28,395 nt of DNA, from assembly GCA_964600165.1 (NCBI GenBank), contig CAZRIP010000041.1, positions 1-28,395 of the forward strand, written 5' to 3'. Source of the stretch: CAZRIP01 sp964600165. GTDB lineage: Bacteria; Elusimicrobiota; Elusimicrobia; UBA1565; UBA9628. The stretch's first letter is position 1; the number at the start of each line of letters is the position of its first letter. Positions 15,194 to 22,127 of this stretch are shown one piece after another. Under the pieces are notes generated by a model that was given only the letters and a program-made list of their open reading frames with translations, was not told where the DNA came from and did not search any database. The position numbers were made by a program, and so were the translations under genes.

Positions 15194-17159
15194 GAGTCTT
15201 GATCAGCTCGATGAGCGCCTCGTCGGAGCCCTCGGTCGGGATGCCTTTTTGAACGCATTCCTTGCCGACGTAGAGGTTGATCTTGCCCGGCGCGCCGCCG
15301 ACGTAGCCGAAGTCGGCGTCAGCCATCTCGCCCGGCCCGTTGACGATGCAGCCCATGATGGCGATCTTCACGCCCTTGAGGTGGCCGGTCTTCGACTTGA
15401 TGCGCTCGGTCGTCGACTGCAGATCGAAGAGCGTGCGGCCGCAGGACGGGCACGAGACGAACTCGGTCTTGACCACGCGCACGCCCGCGCCTTGCAGGAT
15501 GTTGTAAGTCAGCTCCAGGCTGCGGTCGAAGGCCAGCTCCGTGTCGATCTCGACGGAGTCGCCGACGCCGTCGCAGAGCAGGCTGCCGATGAGAACAGAG
15601 GCCTCGAGGATCTGCTTGTCGAGATCGCTGTCGAACGCGACGCGGACGTGGATCGGGGAATTCGGGATCTTCGATGCGACTAGGCGGTATTGCTGAATAA
15701 GCCGCGTCGCGTCGCCGCCGACGACGCTGAGCATCGGCACGACGGCGGCCTTGCGGCAGAGCTCGGCCTGGGCGACGAGCTCGGAGGCCGACGCGCCCTC
15801 CACGAGAACGTTCTTTCCGGCCTTTTTGACGGCCTCATAAAACGATTTCCGGTCGCCGGAGACGCCCGTCCAGCAGACGACGTCGGCGTGCGGGAGCGCG
15901 GCCTTCGAGAGCTCGAGGGAGCCTTCGACGCGCACGAGAAACGCCAGCCGGGACGTCTCGCCCGAAAGCGCGGCGCGGATGTCCTTGATCTTGGCGAGGT
16001 CGGCGTCGTTTTTGACGGAAAAAGCGACGAGCTCGGGCTCGACGTTCTTCGCCTTCTTGAGCTGGTCCTCGAGCTTGTCCATCAGGCTCTTCGCGTCGAG
16101 CTCGGCGACGCGCGTGACGACGCGCACGAGCTGGCTGCCGCCGAGGCCGAACGGGCCGATCTTGAGCGCCGAGGCCTTGCGCCGCGCGTAGCTGAACGCG
16201 TCCGCGCAGTGGCTGAGCTCGGCGTTCTCGCGCGCGGGGTCTTCGGCGGCTTTCTTCTGATACGGCACCGCGAGCTGGTAGCAGACGGGGACTTCGAGCT
16301 CCGGGTCCTCGGTAAGGGAAACGCGGATCGTGTCGCCGATGCCGTCGGCCATGAGGGAGCCGATGCCGATCGCGCTCTTGATGCGGCCGTCCTCGCCGCC
16401 GCCGGCCTCGGTGACGCCGAGATGAAAGGGATAGTCCATGCCGAGCTCGGCCATGCGCGCGGCGAGCAGGCGGTAGGCCTCGATCATGACCTTCGGATTC
16501 GACGACTTCATCGAGATGATGACGTCGTGGTAGTCGTTCTTCCGGCAGATGTTCACGAACTCGAGCGAGGACTCGACCATCCCGAGCGGCGAGTCGCCGA
16601 AGCGGTTCATGATGCGGTCGGAAAGCGAGCCGTGGTTGGTCCCGATGCGCATGGCGCGCTTGAGCTTCTTCATCTTGAGGACGAGCGGCGTGAAGCGCTC
16701 CTCGATGCGCGAGAGCTCGGCGGCGTACTCCTCGTCCGTATACTCGACGACGGCGAAGCGCTTCGTGTCGACGAAGTTGCCGGGGTTGATGCGGACCTTC
16801 TCGACGAAATCGGCCGCCTCCATCGCCGCGGCGGGGGAGAAATGGATGTCGGCGACGAGCGGCGTGTCGTCGAAGCCCGCCTTGATCAGGCCGTCCTTGA
16901 TCTTGCCGAGCGCGCGCGCGTCGTTGACGGTCGGAGCCGTGATGCGCACGATCTCGCAGCCGGCCTCGATCATCTTGATCGACTGGGCGATCGTCGCCTC
17001 GACGTTGAGGGTGTCCGTCGTCGTCATCGACTGGACGCGGATCGGGTTATTCCCGCCGACGCCGACCTTGCCGACCATGACGACGCGCGTCTTGCGCCGT
17101 TTATAGGAAAATAGATCGTCGCAGTATTTCAGCTTGGACGGGGCGAGCGTTTCAGCCAT
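15168..17159 (-). CDS. ispG: 4-hydroxy-3-methylbut-2-enyl diphosphate synthase, long (plant/chlamydial) form
   Basis: 663 residues. It performs the penultimate step of the MEP isoprenoid pathway, reducing MEcPP to HMBPP. The N-terminal TIM barrel is clear (GGNNPIRVQSMTTTDT, VRITAPTVNDA, PLVADIHFSP, KVRINPGN, RIGTNHGSLSDRI). A large insert (about 315-540) separates it from the [4Fe-4S] reductase domain, where C570, C573, C604 and E611 (SCPSCGR, MGCIVNGPGE) are the cluster ligands. Typical bacterial IspG is near 370 residues; this three-domain form is known from plants, Chlamydiae and Bacteroidetes. It starts at the ATG at 17159, eight bases after a TATAAT, and heads the minus-strand operon. 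The identification is very secure. Confidence 0.97.
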   Translation of the reverse strand: MAETLAPSKLKYCDDLFSYKRRKTRVVMVGKVGVGGNNPIRVQSMTTTDTLNVEATIAQSIKMIEAGCEIVRITAPTVNDARALGKIKDGLIKAGFDDTPLVADIHFSPAAAMEAADFVEKVRINPGNFVDTKRFAVVEYTDEEYAAELSRIEERFTPLVLKMKKLKRAMRIGTNHGSLSDRIMNRFGDSPLGMVESSLEFVNICRKNDYHDVIISMKSSNPKVMIEAYRLLAARMAELGMDYPFHLGVTEAGGGEDGRIKSAIGIGSLMADGIGDTIRVSLTEDPELEVPVCYQLAVPYQKKAAEDPARENAELSHCADAFSYARRKASALKIGPFGLGGSQLVRVVTRVAELDAKSLMDKLEDQLKKAKNVEPELVAFSVKNDADLAKIKDIRAALSGETSRLAFLVRVEGSLELSKAALPHADVVCWTGVSGDRKSFYEAVKKAGKNVLVEGASASELVAQAELCRKAAVVPMLSVVGGDATRLIQQYRLVASKIPNSPIHVRVAFDSDLDKQILEASVLIGSLLCDGVGDSVEIDTELAFDRSLELTYNILQGAGVRVVKTEFVSCPSCGRTLFDLQSTTERIKSKTGHLKGVKIAIMGCIVNGPGEMADADFGYVGGAPGKINLYVGKECVQKGIPTEGSDEALIELIKTHGKWVDPA

Positions 17160-17167
17160 GACGGGAG

Positions 17168-17173
17168 ATTATA
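17168..17173 (-). promoter_or_regulatory. Extended -10 element, ispG promoter
   Basis: Minus-strand TGCTATAAT, with eight bases to the ispG ATG. The surrounding 13-mer (GAATTGCTATAAT) recurs in opposite orientation as CAATTGCTAAAAT at 17223-17235, so the divergent promoters share a core. Confidence 0.65.
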
Positions 17174-17229
17174 GCAATTCGAAACGAGAGGGTCTGGCCC
17201 CAATGTCGATAATAATAGTCAACAATTGC

Positions 17230-17235
17230 TAAAAT
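17230..17235 (+). promoter_or_regulatory. Extended -10 element, cysteine synthase operon promoter
   Basis: TGCTAAAAT ends seven bases before the ATG at 17243. The AT-rich 83-bp gap between ispG and this gene holds both promoters and nothing else I can name. Confidence 0.6.
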
Positions 17236-17242
17236 CAATTCG

Positions 17243-18157
17243 ATGCCGACGAAGACGACTGAGAGTTCCGCCACGCTCGCGGTCGGAAAGACTCCGCTGA
17301 TCGAGCTGACCGGCCTACCCGGCCTGTCGGAGCGCGTGCGCCTGTTCGCCAAGGCCGAGTGGCACAATCCCGGCGGCTCGGTGAAGGACCGGGCCGGCCT
17401 GCGGATCATTCAGGAGGCCGAGAAAGCGGGGAAGCTCGCGCCCGGGATGAACCTGCTCGACGCGACCTCCGGCAACACGGGCATCGCTTACGCCTGGATC
17501 GGCGCGCGGCTCGGGATCAAGGTCACGCTCGCCGTGCCGGGCAGCATCTCGCGGCGGCGGCGCGCCATCCTGGAAGCCTACGGCGCCGAGCTCATGTTCA
17601 CCGACCCGCTCGAGAGCACCGACGGCGCCATCCGCGAGGCGCGCCTGGTCGCCGCCGCGGAGCCGGGGCGCTATTTTTACGCCGATCAGTACGGCAACGA
17701 CGCGAACTGGAAGGCGCACTTCGACACGACGGCGCCGGAGCTCTGGGAGCAGACCGGCGGCAAGATCACGCATTTCGTGGCCGGGCTCGGCACGAGCGGC
17801 ACTTTCACCGGGACGACGCGCCGTCTGCGACAGCTCGACGCGGCCGTCAAGTGCATTTCCATACAGCCCGACGCGGCGCTGCACGGCCTCGACGGGCTCA
17901 AGCACATGGCGAGCGCGCTCGTGCCCGGGATCTACGACGCGAAGCTCGCCGACGAGAGCCTCGAGATCTCCACGGACGCGGCTCAGGAAATCTGCCGCAC
18001 GCTCGCCCGCGAGCGCGGCCTGCTCGTCGGCCCGTCCGGCGGCGCGAACGTCGCCGGCGCGTTGCGCGTCGCCCAACGCTTGGGCGAGGGTACGATCGTC
18101 ACGATCCTGCCGGACTCGGGAGAGCGCTATCTCGACGAGCGCTTCTGGAGCGAATGA
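17243..18157 (+). CDS. PLP-dependent cysteine synthase, CysM/CysK family
   Basis: 304 residues. PLP Lys48 sits in NPGGSVKDR, the substrate loop is TSGNTG (75-80), the phosphate-binding loop GLGTSGTFTG (181-190), and the ring-N Ser lies in PDSGERYLDE. It makes cysteine from an activated serine. Because the next two genes encode a JAMM protease and a ubiquitin-like/E1 fusion, it is probably a CysM-type enzyme that takes sulfur from a protein thiocarboxylate, as in Mycobacterium tuberculosis CysM-CysO-Mec. The residue aligned with that enzyme's O-phosphoserine-binding Arg220 appears to be Lys220 (GLKHM), a conservative change. Its stop overlaps the next start as ATGA. Confidence 0.93.
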   Translation: MPTKTTESSATLAVGKTPLIELTGLPGLSERVRLFAKAEWHNPGGSVKDRAGLRIIQEAEKAGKLAPGMNLLDATSGNTGIAYAWIGARLGIKVTLAVPGSISRRRRAILEAYGAELMFTDPLESTDGAIREARLVAAAEPGRYFYADQYGNDANWKAHFDTTAPELWEQTGGKITHFVAGLGTSGTFTGTTRRLRQLDAAVKCISIQPDAALHGLDGLKHMASALVPGIYDAKLADESLEISTDAAQEICRTLARERGLLVGPSGGANVAGALRVAQRLGEGTIVTILPDSGERYLDERFWSE

Positions 18158-18603
18158 GCCTGCGCGTTCCGCGGTCCTTGACGAAGGAGGTCGAGGCGCG
18201 CGCCCAAAGCGCCTTCCCCGAGGAATGTTGCGGCTTTCTCGTCGGCCCGGCGCCGGAGGATTTCGAGAAGCCGGGCCGCTCCGTGGCGGTCGAGCGGACG
18301 ATCGCGCTTCCCAACGGGTGGGACTCGAACGCGCGCACTCACCGCTATCAGATCGACCCGAAGATCTACGCGAAGACCGAGGCCTCGCTGCCCGCGGGCC
18401 GGGCCGTCGTCGGCTTCTACCATTCTCATCCGTCCGTCCCCGCGTGGCCCTCGCCGTTCGACCTCGAGCGCGCCTGGCCTTGCTGCAGCTATTGGATCGT
18501 GCGCGTCGACGAGGGGAAGGCCAAGGACTCGCGCAGCTGGATGCGCACCGAGGACGGAAAAAGCTTTATTGAAGAAGAGATCATCGTGGAGGAAGGGAAA
18601 TGA
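18154..18603 (+). CDS. JAMM/Mov34 (Mec-like) zinc metalloprotease
   Basis: 149 residues. The JAMM site is complete: Glu24 in PEECCGFLVG, H90-S-H92-P, then Ser100 and Asp103 in PSPFD. Mec in M. tuberculosis cuts the newly made cysteine from the end of the sulfur carrier CysO; related JAMM enzymes remove ubiquitin-like tags in archaea and eukaryotes. Here the partner is fused to E1, so the protease may also cut after the internal Gly-Gly to free the carrier. It overlaps both neighbours by four bases (ATGA on each side), implying strict co-expression. Confidence 0.92.
   Translation: MSLRVPRSLTKEVEARAQSAFPEECCGFLVGPAPEDFEKPGRSVAVERTIALPNGWDSNARTHRYQIDPKIYAKTEASLPAGRAVVGFYHSHPSVPAWPSPFDLERAWPCCSYWIVRVDEGKAKDSRSWMRTEDGKSFIEEEIIVEEGK
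18588..18592 (+). promoter_or_regulatory. Ribosome binding site for UBL-E1 fusion
   Basis: GGAGG lies seven bases before the ATG at 18600, inside the JAMM gene end. Confidence 0.6.
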
Positions 18604-20015
18604 GCGTTTCGATCAAGCTGCCGGCGGCGCTGCGGCCGTTCGCGGACAAGCAGGAAAGCGTGTCGGTCGACGGGAAGACGGCGGGGGAGGCCCTCGACGC
18701 GCTGTTCGCCAAACACGACGGCCTCAAGAAGCAGCTGCTCGCCGGCGACGGCAAGCTGCGCAACTTCGTCAACGTCTTCGTCAACGACGACGACGTGCGA
18801 GATCTCAAGGGGCTGAGCAGCCCGATCAAGGACGGAGACGTGATCCTGATCGTGCCGGCGATCGCGGGCGGTTCCACCGCGACCGCGGACTTCACCAAAG
18901 AGGAGCTCCAGCGCTACCACCGCCACCTCATCATGCCGGAGGTCGGCGCCGAGGGCCAGAAGAAGCTCAAGCAGGCGAAGGTCCTGTGCATCGGGGCGGG
19001 GGGCCTCGGCTCCCCGCTCGCGCTTTATCTCGCCGCCGCCGGCGTGGGCAAGCTCGGCATAGTGGATTTTGACGTTGTCGATGCGTCCAACCTGCAGCGC
19101 CAAGTGCTGCACGACACGCCCTCCGTCGGCCAGCCCAAGCTCGCCTCCGCGAAGAAGCGCCTCAACGCGCTCAACCCGAACGTCCAAGTCGAGACCTACG
19201 AGACGCGGCTGACGTCGCAAAACGCGCTCGACCTCTTCGCCCAATACGATGTCGTGGCGGACGGCACCGATAATTTCCCGACGCGCTACCTCGTCAACGA
19301 CGCCTGCGTGCTGACCGGCAAGCCGAACGCGTACGCCTCGATCTTCCGCTTCGACGGCCAGGCGTCGGTCTTCTACGCGAAGGAGGGGCCTTGCTACCGC
19401 TGCCTCTATCCCGAGCCTCCGCCGCCGGGCCTCGTGCCGTCGTGCGCCGAGGGCGGCGTGCTCGGCGTGCTGCCCGGGATCATGGGCACGATCCAGGCCA
19501 GCGAGGTCATCAAGCTGATCCTCGGCATCGGCAAGCCCTTGATCGGCCGGCTCATGCTCTTCGACGCGCTCGAGATGTCGTGGCGCGCGCTCAAGATCCG
19601 CAAGAATCCGGACTGCCCCATCTGCGGCAAGAACCCGACGATCAAGACGCTCATCGACTACGAGGCCTTCTGCGGGCTCAAGGAGCCCGTGAAAGCCGAG
19701 CTGCCCGAGATCTCGGTCCAGGAGCTCAAGGCGCGGCGCGACCGTCATGAGAAGTTCCTGCTGCTCGACGTGCGCGAGCCGCACGAGTACGAGCTCGCCA
19801 AGATCGACGGTTCGAGGCTCATGCCGCTGGGAACGCTCGAAGGCCGCCTCGGCGAGCTGCCCAAAGGCGAGAAGATCGTCGTGCACTGCAAGATGGGCGG
19901 CCGGTCCGCGAAGGCCGTGAAGCTCCTGCTCGAAAAGGGCTTCGACGCGACCAACGTCGCGGGCGGGATCAACGCCTGGTCGGAGGAGATCGACTCGTCG
20001 GTCCCGACGTACTGA
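18600..20015 (+). CDS. Ubiquitin-like sulfur carrier - E1-like adenylyltransferase - rhodanese fusion
   Basis: 471 residues in three domains. Residues 1-91 are a MoaD/ThiS/CysO-like beta-grasp carrier ending IVPAIAGG (Gly90-Gly91). After a seven-residue linker (STATADF) comes a MoeB/ThiF/MoeZ E1-like domain (about 98-360) with ATP loop GAGGLG (132-137), zinc pairs C265/C268 and C339/C342, and the mobile Cys282 in SCAEGG. A rhodanese domain ends the protein (about 370-471) with active Cys430 in VVHCKMGGRS. E1 adenylates the carrier's terminal Gly and the rhodanese supplies persulfide sulfur. The odd point is that the Gly-Gly is internal, so either a protease must expose it or a separate carrier is used. 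Domain calls are firm; the mechanism is inferred. Confidence 0.95.
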   Translation: MSVSIKLPAALRPFADKQESVSVDGKTAGEALDALFAKHDGLKKQLLAGDGKLRNFVNVFVNDDDVRDLKGLSSPIKDGDVILIVPAIAGGSTATADFTKEELQRYHRHLIMPEVGAEGQKKLKQAKVLCIGAGGLGSPLALYLAAAGVGKLGIVDFDVVDASNLQRQVLHDTPSVGQPKLASAKKRLNALNPNVQVETYETRLTSQNALDLFAQYDVVADGTDNFPTRYLVNDACVLTGKPNAYASIFRFDGQASVFYAKEGPCYRCLYPEPPPPGLVPSCAEGGVLGVLPGIMGTIQASEVIKLILGIGKPLIGRLMLFDALEMSWRALKIRKNPDCPICGKNPTIKTLIDYEAFCGLKEPVKAELPEISVQELKARRDRHEKFLLLDVREPHEYELAKIDGSRLMPLGTLEGRLGELPKGEKIVVHCKMGGRSAKAVKLLLEKGFDATNVAGGINAWSEEIDSSVPTY

Positions 20016-20019
20016 ATGC

Positions 20020-20025
20020 TATAAT
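20020..20025 (+). promoter_or_regulatory. Extended -10 element, leaderless promoter of repeat protein gene
   Basis: TGCTATAAT followed by CCGCCC (six bases) and the ATG at 20032. It lies just after the stop of the E1 fusion, showing that the next gene is a separate transcription unit. Confidence 0.7.
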
Positions 20026-20031
20026 CCGCCC

Positions 20032-20631
20032 ATGATCCGAATCCTGGCCGTCCTCGCCTTCGCCGTCTCCGCCGCGTCCGCCGAATCCTTCGAGGCGATG
20101 CATGCCTCCGCCGCGCTTCCGACGCCGACTCCGATCAAGTTCGCGCGCGCTCAGACCAACGGGAGGATCGCCGGAGGCCTGCGCGGCGAGCCGTTCGAGA
20201 TCAATATCGACCGCCGCGCGGGGCGCATCAGCGGCGCGCTCGAGCTGCGCACGTTCGCGCTCGAGGCTCGGGGCGACGGCGATTCATTCACGGGCGGCGC
20301 GTTCGGCCAGGGCCTCGACGCGAAGTTCACGACCGAGCAGGACGGCTCTTTCACGGTGGAAGGCCACGTCCGAGGCTGGGGCTTCAAGTACAACGTCAGC
20401 GACGCCGACCATAAAGCCAAGGGCTCGCTCGGGGGACGGGACTTCGAGATCTCCTACGACCTCGAGGCGGGCACGGCGAAGGGCGGCGCGGGCGGCTGGC
20501 CGTTCGAGCTCAACGTCGACAAGGTCACCGGCAAGACGACGGGCGCGATCGACGGGCAGACCGCCGGGTTCACGCTGCAGAACGCCGACCTCGGCTGGGT
20601 GCTGCTGCACCTCTTCCTGTTCGTCAAGTAA
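20032..20631 (+). CDS. Secreted protein of about seven 21-residue beta repeats, family not recognised
   Basis: 199 residues with a signal peptide (MIRILAVLAFAVSAASA). From residue about 43 the sequence is a chain of roughly 21-residue units with the pattern G-x3-G-x2-F-x4-D: NGRIAGGLRGEPFEINIDRRA, GRISGALELRTFALEARG, SFTGGAFGQGLDAKFT, SFTVEGHVRGWGFKYNVSD, KAKGSLGGRDFEISYDLEAG, TAKGGAGGWPFELNVDKVTG and KTTGAIDGQTAGFTLQN. The alternation suggests paired beta strands forming a small solenoid or barrel. It ends in a hydrophobic WVLLHLFLFVK. I do not recognise a family or function. It has its own promoter and convergent termination with the SIS gene. Confidence 0.75.
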   Translation: MIRILAVLAFAVSAASAESFEAMHASAALPTPTPIKFARAQTNGRIAGGLRGEPFEINIDRRAGRISGALELRTFALEARGDGDSFTGGAFGQGLDAKFTTEQDGSFTVEGHVRGWGFKYNVSDADHKAKGSLGGRDFEISYDLEAGTAKGGAGGWPFELNVDKVTGKTTGAIDGQTAGFTLQNADLGWVLLHLFLFVK

Positions 20632-20637
20632 AGCGCG

Positions 20638-20657
20638 GCTGTCGCTACAGCGACAGC
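20638..20657. terminator. Stem-loop between convergent genes
   Basis: An eight-base perfect stem (GCTGTCGC / GCGACAGC) with a TACA loop lies in the junction between genes ending at 20631 and 20645 and includes the minus-strand stop codon (TAG, 20647-20645). The T-run after it is weak (TTCTCTC), so termination strength is uncertain. Confidence 0.5.
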
Positions 20658-21580
20658 TTCTCTCGCGCGCGCTTGTAGCGCGGGTCCTGCGTGCGCAGCG
20701 TGTCCGGGTCGAGCTTGAGCTGCCGGCAGGCGTCGGCGGTCAGGCGCTGGCCCCAGAAGAGCTGCGCCAGCCACGAGCCCCCGATCTCGACGAGCGGGAC
20801 CTCGATCTCCTTCAAGTAATCGCGCACGGTCTGCCAGCGCGGCTCCTCGGAGACGAAAGCGACGACGACGCTCTTCTCGTCGACGGAGATGCGCGGCCCG
20901 TGCAGGAATTCTTCCAGGCCGAACGGCCGCGCGCGCATGTAGGCGGCCTCTTGCAGCTTGAGCGCGATCTCGCGGCCGACCCACTCGCGCTCGAGGTCGC
21001 CGATCAGCACGAGATCGGTGTCCGCCGTCACGCGCGGGAACGCCGGCCCGGACTCCAGCGCCCGGCAAGCGTCGAGGATCTCCTTGTTCAAGTCCCCGCT
21101 GTCGATCCAGCGCGCGATCCAGGCGAGCGTCGTCGTCATCGACTTCGTGAAGGCGCCGCAGTCTTCGTTCTCGCAGGTTTCCACGCGGTAAACGAGAGAA
21201 TCTTTAAAGGGGCTGCCGATGCCGGTGAACGCGACGGTCGTCGCGCCGGCGGCGTGCGCGCGGCGCGCGGCCTCGACGGTGAACGACTTCGTCCCTCGAT
21301 GCGAGAACAGCACGACGACGTCGCCTTTCGCCGGCGGCTGGGGGATGCGCGAGTAATCGAAGCTGTGGACGGCGTGCGCGTTGAGCGAGACGTGCCGCCG
21401 CCAAAGCATCTTCGCGATCTGCGCGAGATGAAAGCTCGTGCCCACGCCGACGAAGTAGACCGGGCGATTCTTGAGCTCGTCCATCCAGCTCGGCCGCGCC
21501 GCTTTGAGGATGTCGGCGATCAGCGCCGGTTGAAGCAGGATGTTCTTCTCGTAGCGGGACGCCGTCGCGGGAGCGCTCAT
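20645..21580 (-). CDS. SIS-domain sugar isomerase-like protein
   Basis: 311 residues. Two SIS-like sugar-phosphate-binding units are visible: the first with VYFVGVGTSFHLAQIAKMLWRR and VVVLFSHRGTKSFTVEAARRAHAAGATTVAFTG, the second with DLVLIGDLEREWVGREIALKLQEAAYMRARPFGLEEFLHGP, which matches the second half of GlmS-type isomerase domains (ALKLqE...aea....E..HGP). There is no glutaminase domain, so it cannot make glucosamine-6-phosphate from glutamine; it is more like AgaS/FrlB-type deglycases or isomerases. Its ATG is 21 bp from the divergent VOC gene start, and their promoters must overlap. Confidence 0.88.
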   Translation of the reverse strand: MSAPATASRYEKNILLQPALIADILKAARPSWMDELKNRPVYFVGVGTSFHLAQIAKMLWRRHVSLNAHAVHSFDYSRIPQPPAKGDVVVLFSHRGTKSFTVEAARRAHAAGATTVAFTGIGSPFKDSLVYRVETCENEDCGAFTKSMTTTLAWIARWIDSGDLNKEILDACRALESGPAFPRVTADTDLVLIGDLEREWVGREIALKLQEAAYMRARPFGLEEFLHGPRISVDEKSVVVAFVSEEPRWQTVRDYLKEIEVPLVEIGGSWLAQLFWGQRLTADACRQLKLDPDTLRTQDPRYKRAREKLSL

Positions 21581-21589
21581 GGCATTTGA

Positions 21590-21595
21590 TACAAT
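21590..21595 (+). promoter_or_regulatory. Extended -10 element, VOC gene; shared with divergent SIS gene
   Basis: TGATACAAT ends six bases before the ATG at 21602. Read on the other strand the same bases give GTATCAAAT ahead of the SIS ATG at 21580, a weaker candidate. Only 21 bp separate the two start codons. Confidence 0.55.
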
Positions 21596-21601
21596 TTCGC
21601 G

Positions 21602-22000
21602 ATGCCCGACTCAAGCGCGCCGCCGAAGACCCTCGGCATCCGCCACGTGGCCTTGAAGGTCCGCGACCTCGAGGCCGAGGAGCGCTTCTACACCCGCGTG
21701 CTCGGCTATGAAGTGGAGTGGCGCCCCGATCCGGACAACGTCTATCTCACGTTCCACGGCGCCGACAACCTCGCGCTGCATCGGGAAAAGAGCTTGGTGC
21801 CCGGCGGCAGCTTCGATCACTTCGGCATCATGCTCAAGAAGGCCGACGACGTCGACGCCTGGGCCGCGCATCTGAAGTCCCACGGGATCGCGCTCTCCAA
21901 GGAGCCGAAGACGCATCGCGACGGCGCGCGCTCGTTCTACGTGAACGATCCGGAGGGCAATACCCTCCAGTTCATCCACCACCCGCCGATCGCGGGCTGA
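21602..22000 (+). CDS. VOC/glyoxalase superfamily protein
   Basis: 132 residues forming one complete pair of beta-alpha-beta3 modules. IRHVALKVRDLEAEERFYTRVLGYEVEW is the classic first half and DHFGIMLKKADDVDAWAAHLKSHGI with YVNDPEGNTLQFIHH the second. Likely metal ligands are His15 and His73; the position that is usually Glu in the last strand is Gln123 (NTLQF), so metal binding may be altered. The substrate cannot be told from sequence. It is transcribed alone, divergent from the SIS gene, and its stop codon opens a 32-bp palindrome. Confidence 0.85.
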   Translation: MPDSSAPPKTLGIRHVALKVRDLEAEERFYTRVLGYEVEWRPDPDNVYLTFHGADNLALHREKSLVPGGSFDHFGIMLKKADDVDAWAAHLKSHGIALSKEPKTHRDGARSFYVNDPEGNTLQFIHHPPIAG

Positions 22001-22030
22001 TCATCATCCGCCACGTGGCGGATGATGATC
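21999..22030. terminator. 32-bp perfect palindrome after VOC gene
   Basis: Two 16-base arms without loop (GATCATCATCCGCCAC and its exact reverse complement). It begins within the VOC stop codon. No T-run follows (GGGACGCC), so it may act as an RNA-end-protecting hairpin or a protein-binding site as well as a terminator. Confidence 0.55.
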
Positions 22031-22114
22031 GGGACGCCCGGCCCAAGGCGCGATAGGTCTCATGCCGCGGGCTTTTTGCCCCGTCGTTCCTAAACGGGAA
22101 GTTCCGAGCCCCGT

Positions 22115-22120
22115 TATAAT
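22115..22120 (+). promoter_or_regulatory. -10 element, leaderless promoter of metallophosphoesterase gene
   Basis: A perfect TATAAT lies seven bases before the ATG at 22128. This argues against the in-frame upstream ATG at 22062. Confidence 0.65.
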
Positions 22121-22127
22121 CGTTCGG

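Noticed and set aside
15690..17114. A 474-codon plus-strand frame opposite ispG
   Set aside because: The minus strand encodes an unambiguous IspG with all cluster ligands; the opposite frame is low-complexity.
22062..22127. Upstream ATG for the metallophosphoesterase
   Set aside because: It would hide the signal peptide behind 22 residues and put the TATAAT at 22115 inside the gene.
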